Below are positions 24,258-32,277 of a DNA stretch of 64,000 nt, one piece after another. Position 1 is the stretch's first letter, and every line of letters starts with the position of its first letter. This DNA comes from Limiplasma sp036645955. GTDB taxonomy: Bacteria > Bacillota > Clostridia > Christensenellales > Aristaeellaceae. The notes beneath the pieces are model-generated. The model ran no database searches and had not been told where the DNA came from. It saw nothing but the letters and a program-made list of their open reading frames with translations. The DNA lies in the NCBI GenBank assembly GCA_036645955.1, contig JAVXND010000002.1, positions 62,001 to 126,000 of the forward strand. Direction: 5' to 3'. The position numbers and the translations under genes were made by a program.

Positions 24258-26098
24258 TGCAAGCGCATGAAGAAATTGATTATTCAAAAAAGCTGGATTT
24301 ATCCTTATGGAAGCGACTGCTGCACATTGCAAAGCCTTTCCATAAGCATCTATACCTCGTCATCTTTTCCATGGGGTTATGCGCTATAGGGGATGTGATT
24401 TTCCCACAGCTTACGGGGTATGCCATAGACCATTTCATTGCCAAACGCACCATGGAGGGCATGGGCGGCTTTGTTGCGCTGTACATGGCTGTGCTGGCAG
24501 TGCAGGTTGCATGCATCTATACCTTTTTGTACACCTCGGGTAAAATTGAGGTGGGGGTATGCTATTTAATTCGCAAACAGGGCTTTCACAAGCTTCAGGA
24601 GCTGCCGTTTTCCTATTATGACCGCATGCCTGTGGGCTATTTGCTCAGCCGCATGACCACCGATACGCAGCGCTTGGCGGACACCATTGGCTGGTCCTTG
24701 CTGGATTTGGTTTGGGGTTTCATTTTCTTAATCATGTGCTCCATTCAAATGTTCATACTAAATGCAAAGCTTGCGGCTGTGATTGTGCTTGTGCTGCCGC
24801 CTCTGGCCATTATCAGCATGAAATTCCAAAAGCATATCCTCAAAGCGTATCGCGAGGTACGCAAAACCAATTCAAAAATCACAGGTGCCTTTAATGAAGG
24901 CATCATGGGAGCTAAAACCACCAAAACACTGGTTCGGGAAGAAAAAAACATGGAGGAATTTGCGGAGCTTACCTCCAAAATGAAGCATTCCGCTGTGAGA
25001 GCCGCCACGCTTAGCGCCTTGTTTTTACCCATTGTGGTATCGCTTGGCTCGCTTGCAACAGCTTATGCACTGTATGAGGGCGGTTTGGAAGTGATGGCTT
25101 TGCCCGCAACGCTTACATTGGGTACCTTGCAGGTGTTTATCAGCTATTCACTGCAATTCTTCCAGCCTGTGCGCGATATTGCCCGTATCTTTGCGGAGCT
25201 TCAAAGCTCGCAGGCGGCGGCGGAGCGCGTGTTAAGCCTGCTGGCAACGGAACCAGACATCAAGGACAGCGACGAGGTGGTTGCCAAGTATGGCGATAAC
25301 TTCCACCCGCTGAGGGAAAACTGGCCGCAGCTGCATGGCGACATTACCTTTGAAGATGTCAGCTTTCGCTATCAGGACGGCGAGCAGGTTTTGAGCCATT
25401 TCAACCTGCACGTAAAAGCGGGGGAGAGCATTGCCCTTGTAGGTGAAACGGGCAGCGGCAAGAGCACCATTGTGAACCTCCTGTGCCGTTTTTATGAACC
25501 CACAGAGGGCAGAATTCTGATTGATGGGGACGATTATCAAACAAGGAGCCTGCTATGGCTTCAAAGCAACTTAGGCTATGTGCTTCAGCAGCCTCATATG
25601 TTTAGCGGCACCATACGCGATAACATCTGCTATGGCAAGCCTTGCGCGTGTGAGGAAGAGGTGGAACATGCGGCAAAGCTTGCGAATGCGCATACCTTTA
25701 TTTCAGCACTGCCCAAGGGCTACGATACGCAGGTGGGCGAGGGCGGAAGCTTGCTTAGCTCTGGCGAAAAGCAATTGATTTCCTTCGCACGCGCTATATT
25801 GGTAGATCCCGCGCTGTTTATTTTGGACGAGGCAACCTCATCGGTGGATACGCACAGCGAAGCGCTGATTCAGCAAGCCATTACGGGCATTTTAAAGGGA
25901 CGCACAAGCTTTATGATTGCGCACAGATTATCCACCGTGCGCCAAGCTGACCGCATTTTGGTTATTTCGGGCGGTAAGATCATCGAGCAAGGCACGCACG
26001 ACCAATTGATTGTTCAAAAGGGCTATTACTACGATTTGTATACAGGGCAGTTTCAAGATGAACAGGGACAGGCGGTTTTGAACGCTGTCAAGGGGTAA
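24257..26098 (+). CDS. ABC exporter half-transporter, consensus Walker B subunit
   Basis: A 613-residue partner of the preceding gene. Six membrane helices are followed by a nucleotide-binding domain with Walker A LVGETGSGKST, VLQQPHMFSG, an altered signature LLSSGEKQLISFAR in place of LSGGQ, and an intact Walker B with catalytic Glu (LFILDEATSSVD). Asp for Glu in one subunit combined with a changed signature in the other is the expected signature of an asymmetric heterodimer. Translation starts at the ATG overlapping the previous stop, with GGGAGGA upstream. A terminator follows. Confidence 0.93.
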   Translation: MQAHEEIDYSKKLDLSLWKRLLHIAKPFHKHLYLVIFSMGLCAIGDVIFPQLTGYAIDHFIAKRTMEGMGGFVALYMAVLAVQVACIYTFLYTSGKIEVGVCYLIRKQGFHKLQELPFSYYDRMPVGYLLSRMTTDTQRLADTIGWSLLDLVWGFIFLIMCSIQMFILNAKLAAVIVLVLPPLAIISMKFQKHILKAYREVRKTNSKITGAFNEGIMGAKTTKTLVREEKNMEEFAELTSKMKHSAVRAATLSALFLPIVVSLGSLATAYALYEGGLEVMALPATLTLGTLQVFISYSLQFFQPVRDIARIFAELQSSQAAAERVLSLLATEPDIKDSDEVVAKYGDNFHPLRENWPQLHGDITFEDVSFRYQDGEQVLSHFNLHVKAGESIALVGETGSGKSTIVNLLCRFYEPTEGRILIDGDDYQTRSLLWLQSNLGYVLQQPHMFSGTIRDNICYGKPCACEEEVEHAAKLANAHTFISALPKGYDTQVGEGGSLLSSGEKQLISFARAILVDPALFILDEATSSVDTHSEALIQQAITGILKGRTSFMIAHRLSTVRQADRILVISGGKIIEQGTHDQLIVQKGYYYDLYTGQFQDEQGQAVLNAVKG

Positions 26099-26100
26099 GA

Positions 26101-26140
26101 AAAGGCTCCAGCATCAATTCAAATGTTGCTGGAGCCTTTT
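26101..26140 (+). terminator. Intrinsic terminator of the ABC exporter operon
   Basis: Stem AAAGGCTCCAGCA / TGCTGGAGCCTTTT with a 13-nt loop, followed by GTTTG. The symmetric A and T ends may also serve the convergent surface-protein gene. Confidence 0.75.
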
Positions 26141-26158
26141 GTTTGGGTTGTATTTTGG

Positions 26159-27277
26159 TTAGGAGTGCCGTTTTCGCATATGGATGCTGACGGCTATGCC
26201 AAGCCCACACATTGCACACAGAAGCGCAATGACAAGCAAACCTATGGGGGTATGATCACCAGTGCTAGGAGGAGGGGTTACGGCTGTGCCATCTGTCACG
26301 GTGATGGTTGTTGAAACCGAGTTGTTTTTATAATAATCGCCCCTCAAGCCTATGGTTACAATATGCTTCCCTGCGCTTAGTGTGTTTAAGTAGAGCGGAT
26401 TCATCCGAATCACAATACTGCCATCATGAACGGTGTATGTATTTGTGCCCGGCAGAACTTTGTTTCCGTCCATCAGCAAATATGAAAAATTATTTGAATT
26501 GAAACGCGCAAGCTCTGAACCTATGGTTATGTTCATCACATCCGCTTTACCCATTGTAATTACGGAGGAAGGCGAGCAGCTGACGGAAGGTGCTTCTAAG
26601 ATGGTGATGGTTGTTGAAAGTATCATGCCTTCGTAAGGAGCCAATCTCAAGCCTATGGTTATGGTGTGCTTCCCAAGGCTTAATGCTTTCAAGTATTTTG
26701 GTTGCAACTTAATAATAATGGAGTTGATATCTGGATAATGCCAATAAACATAGGTATCTAAACTGGCTGAAATTTTGACCCCATCCATCATAAAATATGA
26801 AAAATTATTCACATAGAAACCTGGAATATTTGAAACAAGGAATATGGGTACTTCATTGTCATTGCTTGCATTAATGGTTAATGGGGGTGAGATACTTACC
26901 GTGGCTTTGGCGTCGATGGTAATGGAAAACGCAGCGGTATCGGTTTGACCTGCCCCATCGCTGGCTTTGACCGTAAAATTGGCTGTTTGTACTTTGGTGG
27001 GGTTGCCGCTTAGCACACCTGCACCGGATAGGATCAAACCATCGGGCAGACTGCCGCTTTCTATGAGCCATGTAATGGGGGCGTTACCTGTTGCAGTTAA
27101 TGTATGGCTGTATGGAGCATTTACGGCACCCACACACGGAACGTTGCTTTTGTCAATTATCAGGGCGGTGGGTGATCCATTGGTGACCTGACCCTCCGAT
27201 GCCATTGAAATGCCTGGGATAATGCTGCATATCATCATCATGATGATGAATGTGAGTATTAGGATGGAACGTTTCAT
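26159..27277 (-). CDS. Surface protein with Ig-like module, duplicated domain and sortase-like anchor
   Basis: A 372-residue exported protein. It has a signal peptide (SILILTFIIMMMICSIIPG, cleavage near ISMA) and a He_PIG/Ig-like module (about 55-125; APITWLIESGSLPDGLILSG). Two tandem copies of a roughly 90-residue module follow, each with NNFSY, MDG and a GKH-TIGLR strand. The C-terminus is PPSTGD, a hydrophobic helix and RKRHS, the layout of a sortase signal. The gene is visibly richer in A+T than its neighbours, which may reflect transfer. ATG 27277 has AAAGGA 10 nt upstream. Function is probably adhesion or cell-surface display. Confidence 0.7.
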   Translation of the reverse strand: MKRSILILTFIIMMMICSIIPGISMASEGQVTNGSPTALIIDKSNVPCVGAVNAPYSHTLTATGNAPITWLIESGSLPDGLILSGAGVLSGNPTKVQTANFTVKASDGAGQTDTAAFSITIDAKATVSISPPLTINASNDNEVPIFLVSNIPGFYVNNFSYFMMDGVKISASLDTYVYWHYPDINSIIIKLQPKYLKALSLGKHTITIGLRLAPYEGMILSTTITILEAPSVSCSPSSVITMGKADVMNITIGSELARFNSNNFSYLLMDGNKVLPGTNTYTVHDGSIVIRMNPLYLNTLSAGKHIVTIGLRGDYYKNNSVSTTITVTDGTAVTPPPSTGDHTPIGLLVIALLCAMCGLGIAVSIHMRKRHS

Positions 27278-27529
27278 TTTAAACAATTCCTTTCACTGTG
27301 TTCAAGGCACAGGCAGCTCTGAAATATGGACATAACAGCCTTAACTGTCAATAATTATAGTGTATCATACAGAAAGCATGAAGTAAATATAAAATGAAAA
27401 TAAAGTAAAAAATATGCATATGATGATACGTGTGCCGAAAGGTTTTCTGGCTGGATCGCTGGGTTGGTGAACGCAAACTGGGAGAACACTATATATGGTG
27501 CCCCTACAAGGAATGCAGTATTCATGCTA
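27278..27529. other. AT-rich intergenic region
   Basis: About 250 bp without a supported gene. The part next to the surface-protein gene is AT-rich and may hold its promoter, though I see no consensus pair. The only structured element is the repeat copy at 27467-27507. Confidence 0.5.
27467..27507. repeat. Dispersed intergenic repeat, copy 1 (decayed palindrome)
   Basis: These 41 bp match 39441-39481 at 35 positions without gaps. Both begin GTGAACGC and end CCCTAC. In this copy the central palindrome is eroded (AACACTATATATGGTG). Confidence 0.6.
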
Positions 27530-27574
27530 CCAAAACAAACGGCTGGGGCAAAATGCCTCAGCCGTTTGTTTTGG
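27530..27574 (-). terminator. Terminator of the hydrogenase operon
   Basis: Stem CCAAAACAAACGGCTG.GGCA / TGCC.CAGCCGTTTGTTTTGG directly after the hydB-like stop codon. Read on the minus strand, the right arm ends TTTGTTTTGG. Confidence 0.75.
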
Positions 27575-27581
27575 TGCTTGT

Positions 27582-29015
27582 TTATTCTTGATAACTGCAC
27601 TGCGATAGCGCATCACTGATGGTTTTTTCGTAGGCCTCGCGCCCGTACTTGTCCACCTCGTTTTTATCCTTTTCGCCATGCGTGAGACAGCCCGCACCGC
27701 CGATACAGCCGCCCACACAGGCCATACCCTCGATAAAGTTCTCCTTCAGCACACCCTTTTGAAGCTTGAGAAGCGCAATGCGGCAGGCCTCAATGCCATC
27801 GCATGCAACGGGGTTCAGAATAAAATCGGTGTTGCCGCGCTCCTTGAGCGCCTCTGCAACCGCGTCCGTTAAGCCGCCGCTTCTGGCAAAGATACGGCCA
27901 TAGAAGCTGGCGTTGTCCAAAACACCCTCCTCAAGCGCGGACATGTCAATATCGCGGCTGTCAATCCATGCTTGCAGCTCTGAAAAGGTCAGCACACAAT
28001 CGATGTAGGGCTTGACGCGTTCCAGCTGTGCTTCGTGTTTCTTGGCGGTACAGGGGCCGATAAAGATGATTTTTGCAGTCGGATCGGTTTTTTTGATAAA
28101 GCGCGCAACCTCGGCCATGGGGGAGAGGTTACTGCTGACATATTTTTTAAGCGCAGGGTATGTTTTTTCGATGTAGGTGACAAAGGCAGGGCAGCAGGAG
28201 GAGGTAAGCAACCCTTTTTCTGTTAACTCGCCCGCCTCGCGGTGAGCTACCATGTCTGCGCCTAAAGCGGCTTCAACGGTGCTGTAAAAGCCCAGCACCT
28301 TGAGCGCTGTAATAACCTGCCCAAGCTTTGCATATACAAATTGGCTGGAGATGGAGGGGGCCACCACGGCATATACCTTGTACTGTTGGTTGTTTTGGCT
28401 TTCCCGAATCATGGAAATCGCATTCAACAGGAAGGATTTTTCTTGGATGGCACCAAAGGGACATTGGTATACGCATGCGCCGCAAGCGGTGCATTTGTTG
28501 TCGTCAATCACGGCGACGTGGTTTTCGCCAGAGGTGATGGCCTTGACCTTGCAGGCGCGTTCGCAGGGGCGCACATGGTTTTGAATGGCGCTGTAAGGGC
28601 AGACGGCGGCGCATTTGCCGCAGTTGACACATTTGTCGGGATCAATATGCGCGTGGTGGTTCTGATCGAAGGTGATGGCTTTTCTAGGGCATACACTACT
28701 GCAACGGTGCGCAAGGCATCCACGGCAATCACTGCTTACTTTGTAGCCGCTGGTTGGGCATTCGTCACAGGCAATGCCAATAACCTCAACAATATTTGCG
28801 TTGCTTGGGTCGCCGCCCATGGCAAGCTTTACGCGTTCCGCTACGATGGCGCGTTCCTTATAAACACAGCAACGCATGGTGCTATTGGGGCCAGGGGAAA
28901 TAACCTTGGGAATGTCCAAATAACAATCCCTCAAGGTATTGTCGTAGGCGTGCTTGGCAACCTCCTTGAGCACATTGTATTTCAGCTTTTGTACGTAGGT
29001 ATCAAATAAATGCAT
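27582..29015 (-). CDS. Group B-type [FeFe]-hydrogenase-like protein
   Basis: A 477-residue ferredoxin-hydrogenase fusion. The N-terminal third is Cys-rich: CDECP, CRGCLAHRCSSVCP, CVNCGKCAAVCP and CTACGACVYQCP, enough for three or four [4Fe-4S] clusters. The H-cluster domain keeps all three motifs: L1 TSSCCPAF (about 270), L2 FIGPCTAKKHE (about 320) and L3 GMACVGGCIGGAGC (about 428). The four expected cysteine ligands are therefore present. The motif spellings fit group B (monomeric, Clostridia) rather than prototypical group A enzymes. It is 19 bp downstream of the phosphatase gene and is the last gene of the operon. No maturase genes (hydE, hydF, hydG) are in the window. Confidence 0.88.
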   Translation of the reverse strand: MHLFDTYVQKLKYNVLKEVAKHAYDNTLRDCYLDIPKVISPGPNSTMRCCVYKERAIVAERVKLAMGGDPSNANIVEVIGIACDECPTSGYKVSSDCRGCLAHRCSSVCPRKAITFDQNHHAHIDPDKCVNCGKCAAVCPYSAIQNHVRPCERACKVKAITSGENHVAVIDDNKCTACGACVYQCPFGAIQEKSFLLNAISMIRESQNNQQYKVYAVVAPSISSQFVYAKLGQVITALKVLGFYSTVEAALGADMVAHREAGELTEKGLLTSSCCPAFVTYIEKTYPALKKYVSSNLSPMAEVARFIKKTDPTAKIIFIGPCTAKKHEAQLERVKPYIDCVLTFSELQAWIDSRDIDMSALEEGVLDNASFYGRIFARSGGLTDAVAEALKERGNTDFILNPVACDGIEACRIALLKLQKGVLKENFIEGMACVGGCIGGAGCLTHGEKDKNEVDKYGREAYEKTISDALSQCSYQE

Positions 29016-29034
29016 AATGCCCTCCAGTGTAGCT

Positions 29035-30207
29035 TTAGAAGTAGGATAGCCGTATGTGCTTGCCCATGCGCTTTAAGCAATCCGCAAGGCTTTGAATGAG
29101 CTGCTGTTTAATGCCGAAGGTAATGGGGAGATTTGGGTTTTGGTGCGCGGGGTTGATGGCACGGCCAACAAAGAAGTTGATATCCGTGGCGTTTTCAAAA
29201 AGCTCCTTGGCAATGAGGCTCGCACCATCCTTTTGTGTAATCCATTGAGGCACGAGCTTGGCACTATCCAAAAAATCCTCTGCGTAAGCAAGCACCTTGG
29301 AAAGGGTGACAACGCCCTCCGTGACCAATTCAACGCCCTCGATTTCGCTGATGGGCGGAACCTCGGGGTCGGGATAGCTAAGAGAGGCAATCAGCGGCTT
29401 TTTGAGATAGCGTGCCACCAAACTGCTTGTGGTGCCGCCGCATACTATTCTAGTCCCTTCCTTGGCAAAAAACAAGTTCAACATGCGGGTATCTTGATCC
29501 TTGTTTTCAGGGGGACCCACCACCAGGTTCACAGGATGGCGGCTTCGTACCCTTACCACGGCGATGGTGGTATCATCCCCGGGCTTGCCGCCATAGAGGC
29601 GGTTGCATTCGTCGGTGATTAAACCCGCTGTGGATTTGGCGCTGTTTTCGGCGAGATAGTTGCACATCACATAATCAGCAATGCTGTCGCGTGTCCAGCC
29701 AAAGTTGAAGGTTTGACCCACTCCCGCAAATTCAGCGCCATCGCTCATGGCAATCAAAACATCGTCCACTTCAATTGGGAAAGTGCTTTCCCAAATGGTT
29801 TTGCCGGCAATCACGCGCGTTTCCTTTGGGTAATCAAACATTTCGCCTTTGCGCAGTACAATGGTGGCGGGGTTGTCAAACTGAATAATTTGCGCGGTTC
29901 GGTTTTCCTTGATGCTGATAATGGTGAAGGTTGAATATGCCACTTGGCGCACACTGCATACAGGCAGGGTGCTGGCAATGGTGCTGACGCAGTCCTCAAT
30001 GGGAATGCCGCCCGAAATCATGGTGCACAAAATTTTGCTGGTGAGTGTGGAAAGAATGTTGGCTTTTACGCCGCTTCCCAAACCATCGGCTAGTACGAGG
30101 GTTAGATTTTCATCTCCGCCGCCGCTCATTTCCACACGATCGCCGCAGAGGGATTCACCTGATTTGTTCAGGCTGATATAGCCAGTTTCGGTCCATAGAT
30201 CATTCAT
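29035..30207 (-). CDS. SpoIIE/PP2C-type serine phosphatase with C-terminal extension
   Basis: A 390-residue protein. Residues about 30-225 form a PPM phosphatase domain with metal-binding motifs LADGLGSG (about 41), AMSDGAEF (about 163) and GDDTTIAVVRVR (about 215). A further 160 residues of unknown fold follow (VCGGTTSSLVARYL, NFFVGRAINPAHQNP). The start codon lies inside the 3' end of the hydS-like gene (8-nt overlap), so the two are translated together. PP2C phosphatases of this type sit beside group C [FeFe]-hydrogenases in several anaerobes and are proposed to be their signalling output. The phosphoprotein target is unknown. Confidence 0.85.
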   Translation of the reverse strand: MNDLWTETGYISLNKSGESLCGDRVEMSGGGDENLTLVLADGLGSGVKANILSTLTSKILCTMISGGIPIEDCVSTIASTLPVCSVRQVAYSTFTIISIKENRTAQIIQFDNPATIVLRKGEMFDYPKETRVIAGKTIWESTFPIEVDDVLIAMSDGAEFAGVGQTFNFGWTRDSIADYVMCNYLAENSAKSTAGLITDECNRLYGGKPGDDTTIAVVRVRSRHPVNLVVGPPENKDQDTRMLNLFFAKEGTRIVCGGTTSSLVARYLKKPLIASLSYPDPEVPPISEIEGVELVTEGVVTLSKVLAYAEDFLDSAKLVPQWITQKDGASLIAKELFENATDINFFVGRAINPAHQNPNLPITFGIKQQLIQSLADCLKRMGKHIRLSYF

Positions 30208-31867
30208 GGCTCATCGCATCCTTTAGCTTGGTGAGGGCAATCTTGGTTTCCGCGGTGGTTTCACCTAGAAGAGAAGCTATTTCTTGCACCACGCGCATTT
30301 GCTTATCGATGACCTTGTCGGCGGTTTCAACGGTGCTTCGGCGAAGCGCCGCGTCCTGCCCGCGCAGGTTTTCGCGTTCGGTCACATCGCGCAGCAGGGA
30401 AATAACAATGTGGTATTGATGATCGTACAGTATGGTTTCTTCTACAAAGCACTGATATTCAGCTAAATAATGCTCAATGGTAGAGGAGCTGAGCGCAGAG
30501 TTGATAATGTTTTGATAGTTTGCGGGGTTTAGGATGCGCACCACATGTTCATGCAAAATATCGGAGGCGGCGGTCAGCTTAAACATGCGCACAGCGGCGC
30601 GGTTGATTTGCTGTACAACCAAGTCCTCGTCCATAACAAGAATGGCGTTGGGGGTGTTGTTGATAATGGTATCGGAGAAGCTTTCCGCCTTTTCTTTTAA
30701 AAAGGGCAGGCACATTTCAATTTTGGCTTTTCCTTCTAAAATGGCAATGGCTTTTTCGCGGCAGGTGGGGTAACCACAGCTTGCGCAGTTGAGTTCTTTG
30801 TCGGGCGAGGTTTTGCCCATTTTGAAGAGCATGGCAGAAATGGTTTCAGAGCCGAACTGCACAGGCTTGCCGCCCAAAAAGGCAAAGGAATGCCCCAAAT
30901 CACGCGGCGATTCCACTTGATAGCGAAGATCGCCTGCATAGGTATCAACGCGCAGCGTGCCCTTCAAGCGGCGCTCGTGATGCTCGCGAATGCAGGGGCC
31001 GTTGATACAGCTGCCTTCACAGGCGCTCATTTCGATAAAAACATCGCTCATGGTGCCGTTTTCAAGCTCTTCAAACACAGCGCGGCAGTTGTCCACACCA
31101 TCAATGGCTACGCGGCGATAGCCCTCTACTTTTTCAGTGGCCTTTAAAATGCCGCCTGTGGCAGGATAAAAGCGCGCTTGCATTCCATTGCCTGAAAGTG
31201 TGCGTTCGGCAGGTAAATCAATGTTTTCTTGTGCAAACCAATCCCGAAGCTCGTCGTAGGTGAGCGCTACATCGGTATAGGGGCTATCGTCCGCTTCGGC
31301 TTTTTTGGCAATGCAGGGGCCGATAAAAACGGCGAATGCATCGGGGTCCTGTTCTTTGATATATTTGCAATGCGCCTGCATAGGCGACAGAACTTTTGCA
31401 AGGTAGGGGAGCATGGAGGGATGGTACTTTTGAATCAGCTGATTAATGGAAGGGCAGCAGCTGGAAATCAGCACGCCTTGTTTTTTGCTCCGCATGATGT
31501 GAGCATATTCATCGCTGACCATTTGGGCGCCGATTGCGGTTTCCTCCACGCGGGAAAAGCCAAGCGCTTTTAAAGCCTTTTCCATTACCGCAAGGGATGA
31601 AATGCGGAAATCGGCAATAAAGGAAGGCGCAAGACTGCAAACAACATGCTTGCCAGAAGCAATGGCGGCCTTTACGCGCCCAAGATCGCTTCGAACTTGC
31701 TTTGCTTTTTGAGGGCAGACCACAAAGCAGCTTCCGCATAAAATACACTCATCATGCACAATTTCGGCGGTGTCGTTGGCAAAGGTGATGGCTTTGACGG
31801 AACAAGTACGGATGCATTTATAGCAATCCACACAATTGTTTTTATTAAGATTCAGAACTTCAAGCAT
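30200..31867 (-). CDS. hydS: HydS-like sensory [FeFe]-hydrogenase with PAS domain (group C)
   Basis: A 555-residue protein. Two [4Fe-4S] ferredoxin motifs (C12-C22, C41-C51) precede an H-cluster domain with L1 SSCCPS (135-140), L2 GPCIAKKAE (C185) and L3 SACEGSC (C283, C287). An extra Fe-S motif CASCGYPTC...C follows (C361, C364, C369, C386). A PAS domain (about 400-490) ends in DVTEREN, then a C-terminal helix that looks coiled-coil. There is no kinase or DNA-binding domain. This architecture matches group C (HydS, as in Thermotoga maritima), thought to sense H2 or redox state rather than produce H2. ATG 31867 with AAAGGAG is preferred over a 14-residue longer reading. Confidence 0.88.
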   Translation of the reverse strand: MLEVLNLNKNNCVDCYKCIRTCSVKAITFANDTAEIVHDECILCGSCFVVCPQKAKQVRSDLGRVKAAIASGKHVVCSLAPSFIADFRISSLAVMEKALKALGFSRVEETAIGAQMVSDEYAHIMRSKKQGVLISSCCPSINQLIQKYHPSMLPYLAKVLSPMQAHCKYIKEQDPDAFAVFIGPCIAKKAEADDSPYTDVALTYDELRDWFAQENIDLPAERTLSGNGMQARFYPATGGILKATEKVEGYRRVAIDGVDNCRAVFEELENGTMSDVFIEMSACEGSCINGPCIREHHERRLKGTLRVDTYAGDLRYQVESPRDLGHSFAFLGGKPVQFGSETISAMLFKMGKTSPDKELNCASCGYPTCREKAIAILEGKAKIEMCLPFLKEKAESFSDTIINNTPNAILVMDEDLVVQQINRAAVRMFKLTAASDILHEHVVRILNPANYQNIINSALSSSTIEHYLAEYQCFVEETILYDHQYHIVISLLRDVTERENLRGQDAALRRSTVETADKVIDKQMRVVQEIASLLGETTAETKIALTKLKDAMSHE

Positions 31868-31895
31868 GCTAAGCGCTCCTTTAATATGAAAGAAA

Positions 31896-31924
31896 GGGGG
31901 CTGCTGCATAGCGCATCGGCCCCC
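31896..31924 (-). promoter_or_regulatory. Hairpin between the [2Fe-2S] gene and hydS
   Basis: Stem GGGGGC / GCCCCC with a 17-nt loop that may pair further. On the minus strand it is followed by TTTCTTTC, then AAAGGAG and the hydS start. It could act as an attenuator or partial terminator setting hydS expression. Confidence 0.4.
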
Positions 31925-31935
31925 TGCTTTGCCTC

Positions 31936-32178
31936 TTATTTGAGACGGGTCAGGACTTCGTTTTCAAAGAAGTTTTTGGTATCTTCGGGTTTCAATGAAA
32001 AATTTTCATCGTCGATGGTTACGCAAACACCGTTTTGGCAATTGCCCATGCAAAACTTCCCAGCCAGCTCAATTTTATCTTTAAGCTCGCTTTCAGCGAC
32101 CAAGCGCTGCATTTCCTCTACGATTTGGCGTGAACCCTTCAGGTGACAGCTCGAACCGATACAAATGGTAATTTTCAT
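31936..32178 (-). CDS. Thioredoxin-like [2Fe-2S] ferredoxin (NuoE-type)
   Basis: An 80-residue protein with the thioredoxin-like [2Fe-2S] pattern: C6 and C11 in CIGSSCHLKGS, C43 and C47 in FCMGNCQNG. This is the cluster site of the NuoE/HoxE/HydC-type subunits. Here it is a stand-alone minimal domain. Gene position suggests it passes electrons to or from the HydS-like protein or the group B hydrogenase (inference). AAAGGAG lies upstream of the ATG. Confidence 0.82.
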   Translation of the reverse strand: MKITICIGSSCHLKGSRQIVEEMQRLVAESELKDKIELAGKFCMGNCQNGVCVTIDDENFSLKPEDTKNFFENEVLTRLK

Positions 32179-32224
32179 AATGAGTGCTATGCTCCTTTGC
32201 TTGATGGTCGGCGTTGAAGGAGAG

Positions 32225-32247
32225 GCCTGAGGGCTTAGCCCTCAGGC
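32225..32247 (-). promoter_or_regulatory. Perfect hairpin upstream of the [2Fe-2S] gene
   Basis: GCCTGAGGGC TTA GCCCTCAGGC: a perfect 10-bp stem in the 99-bp gap between the kinase-like and ferredoxin genes. There is no U-tract on either side, so it looks like a processing or stability element rather than a strong terminator. Confidence 0.4.
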
Positions 32248-32277
32248 TGAAACTGTAGGACGTGGACAACCAATGCA

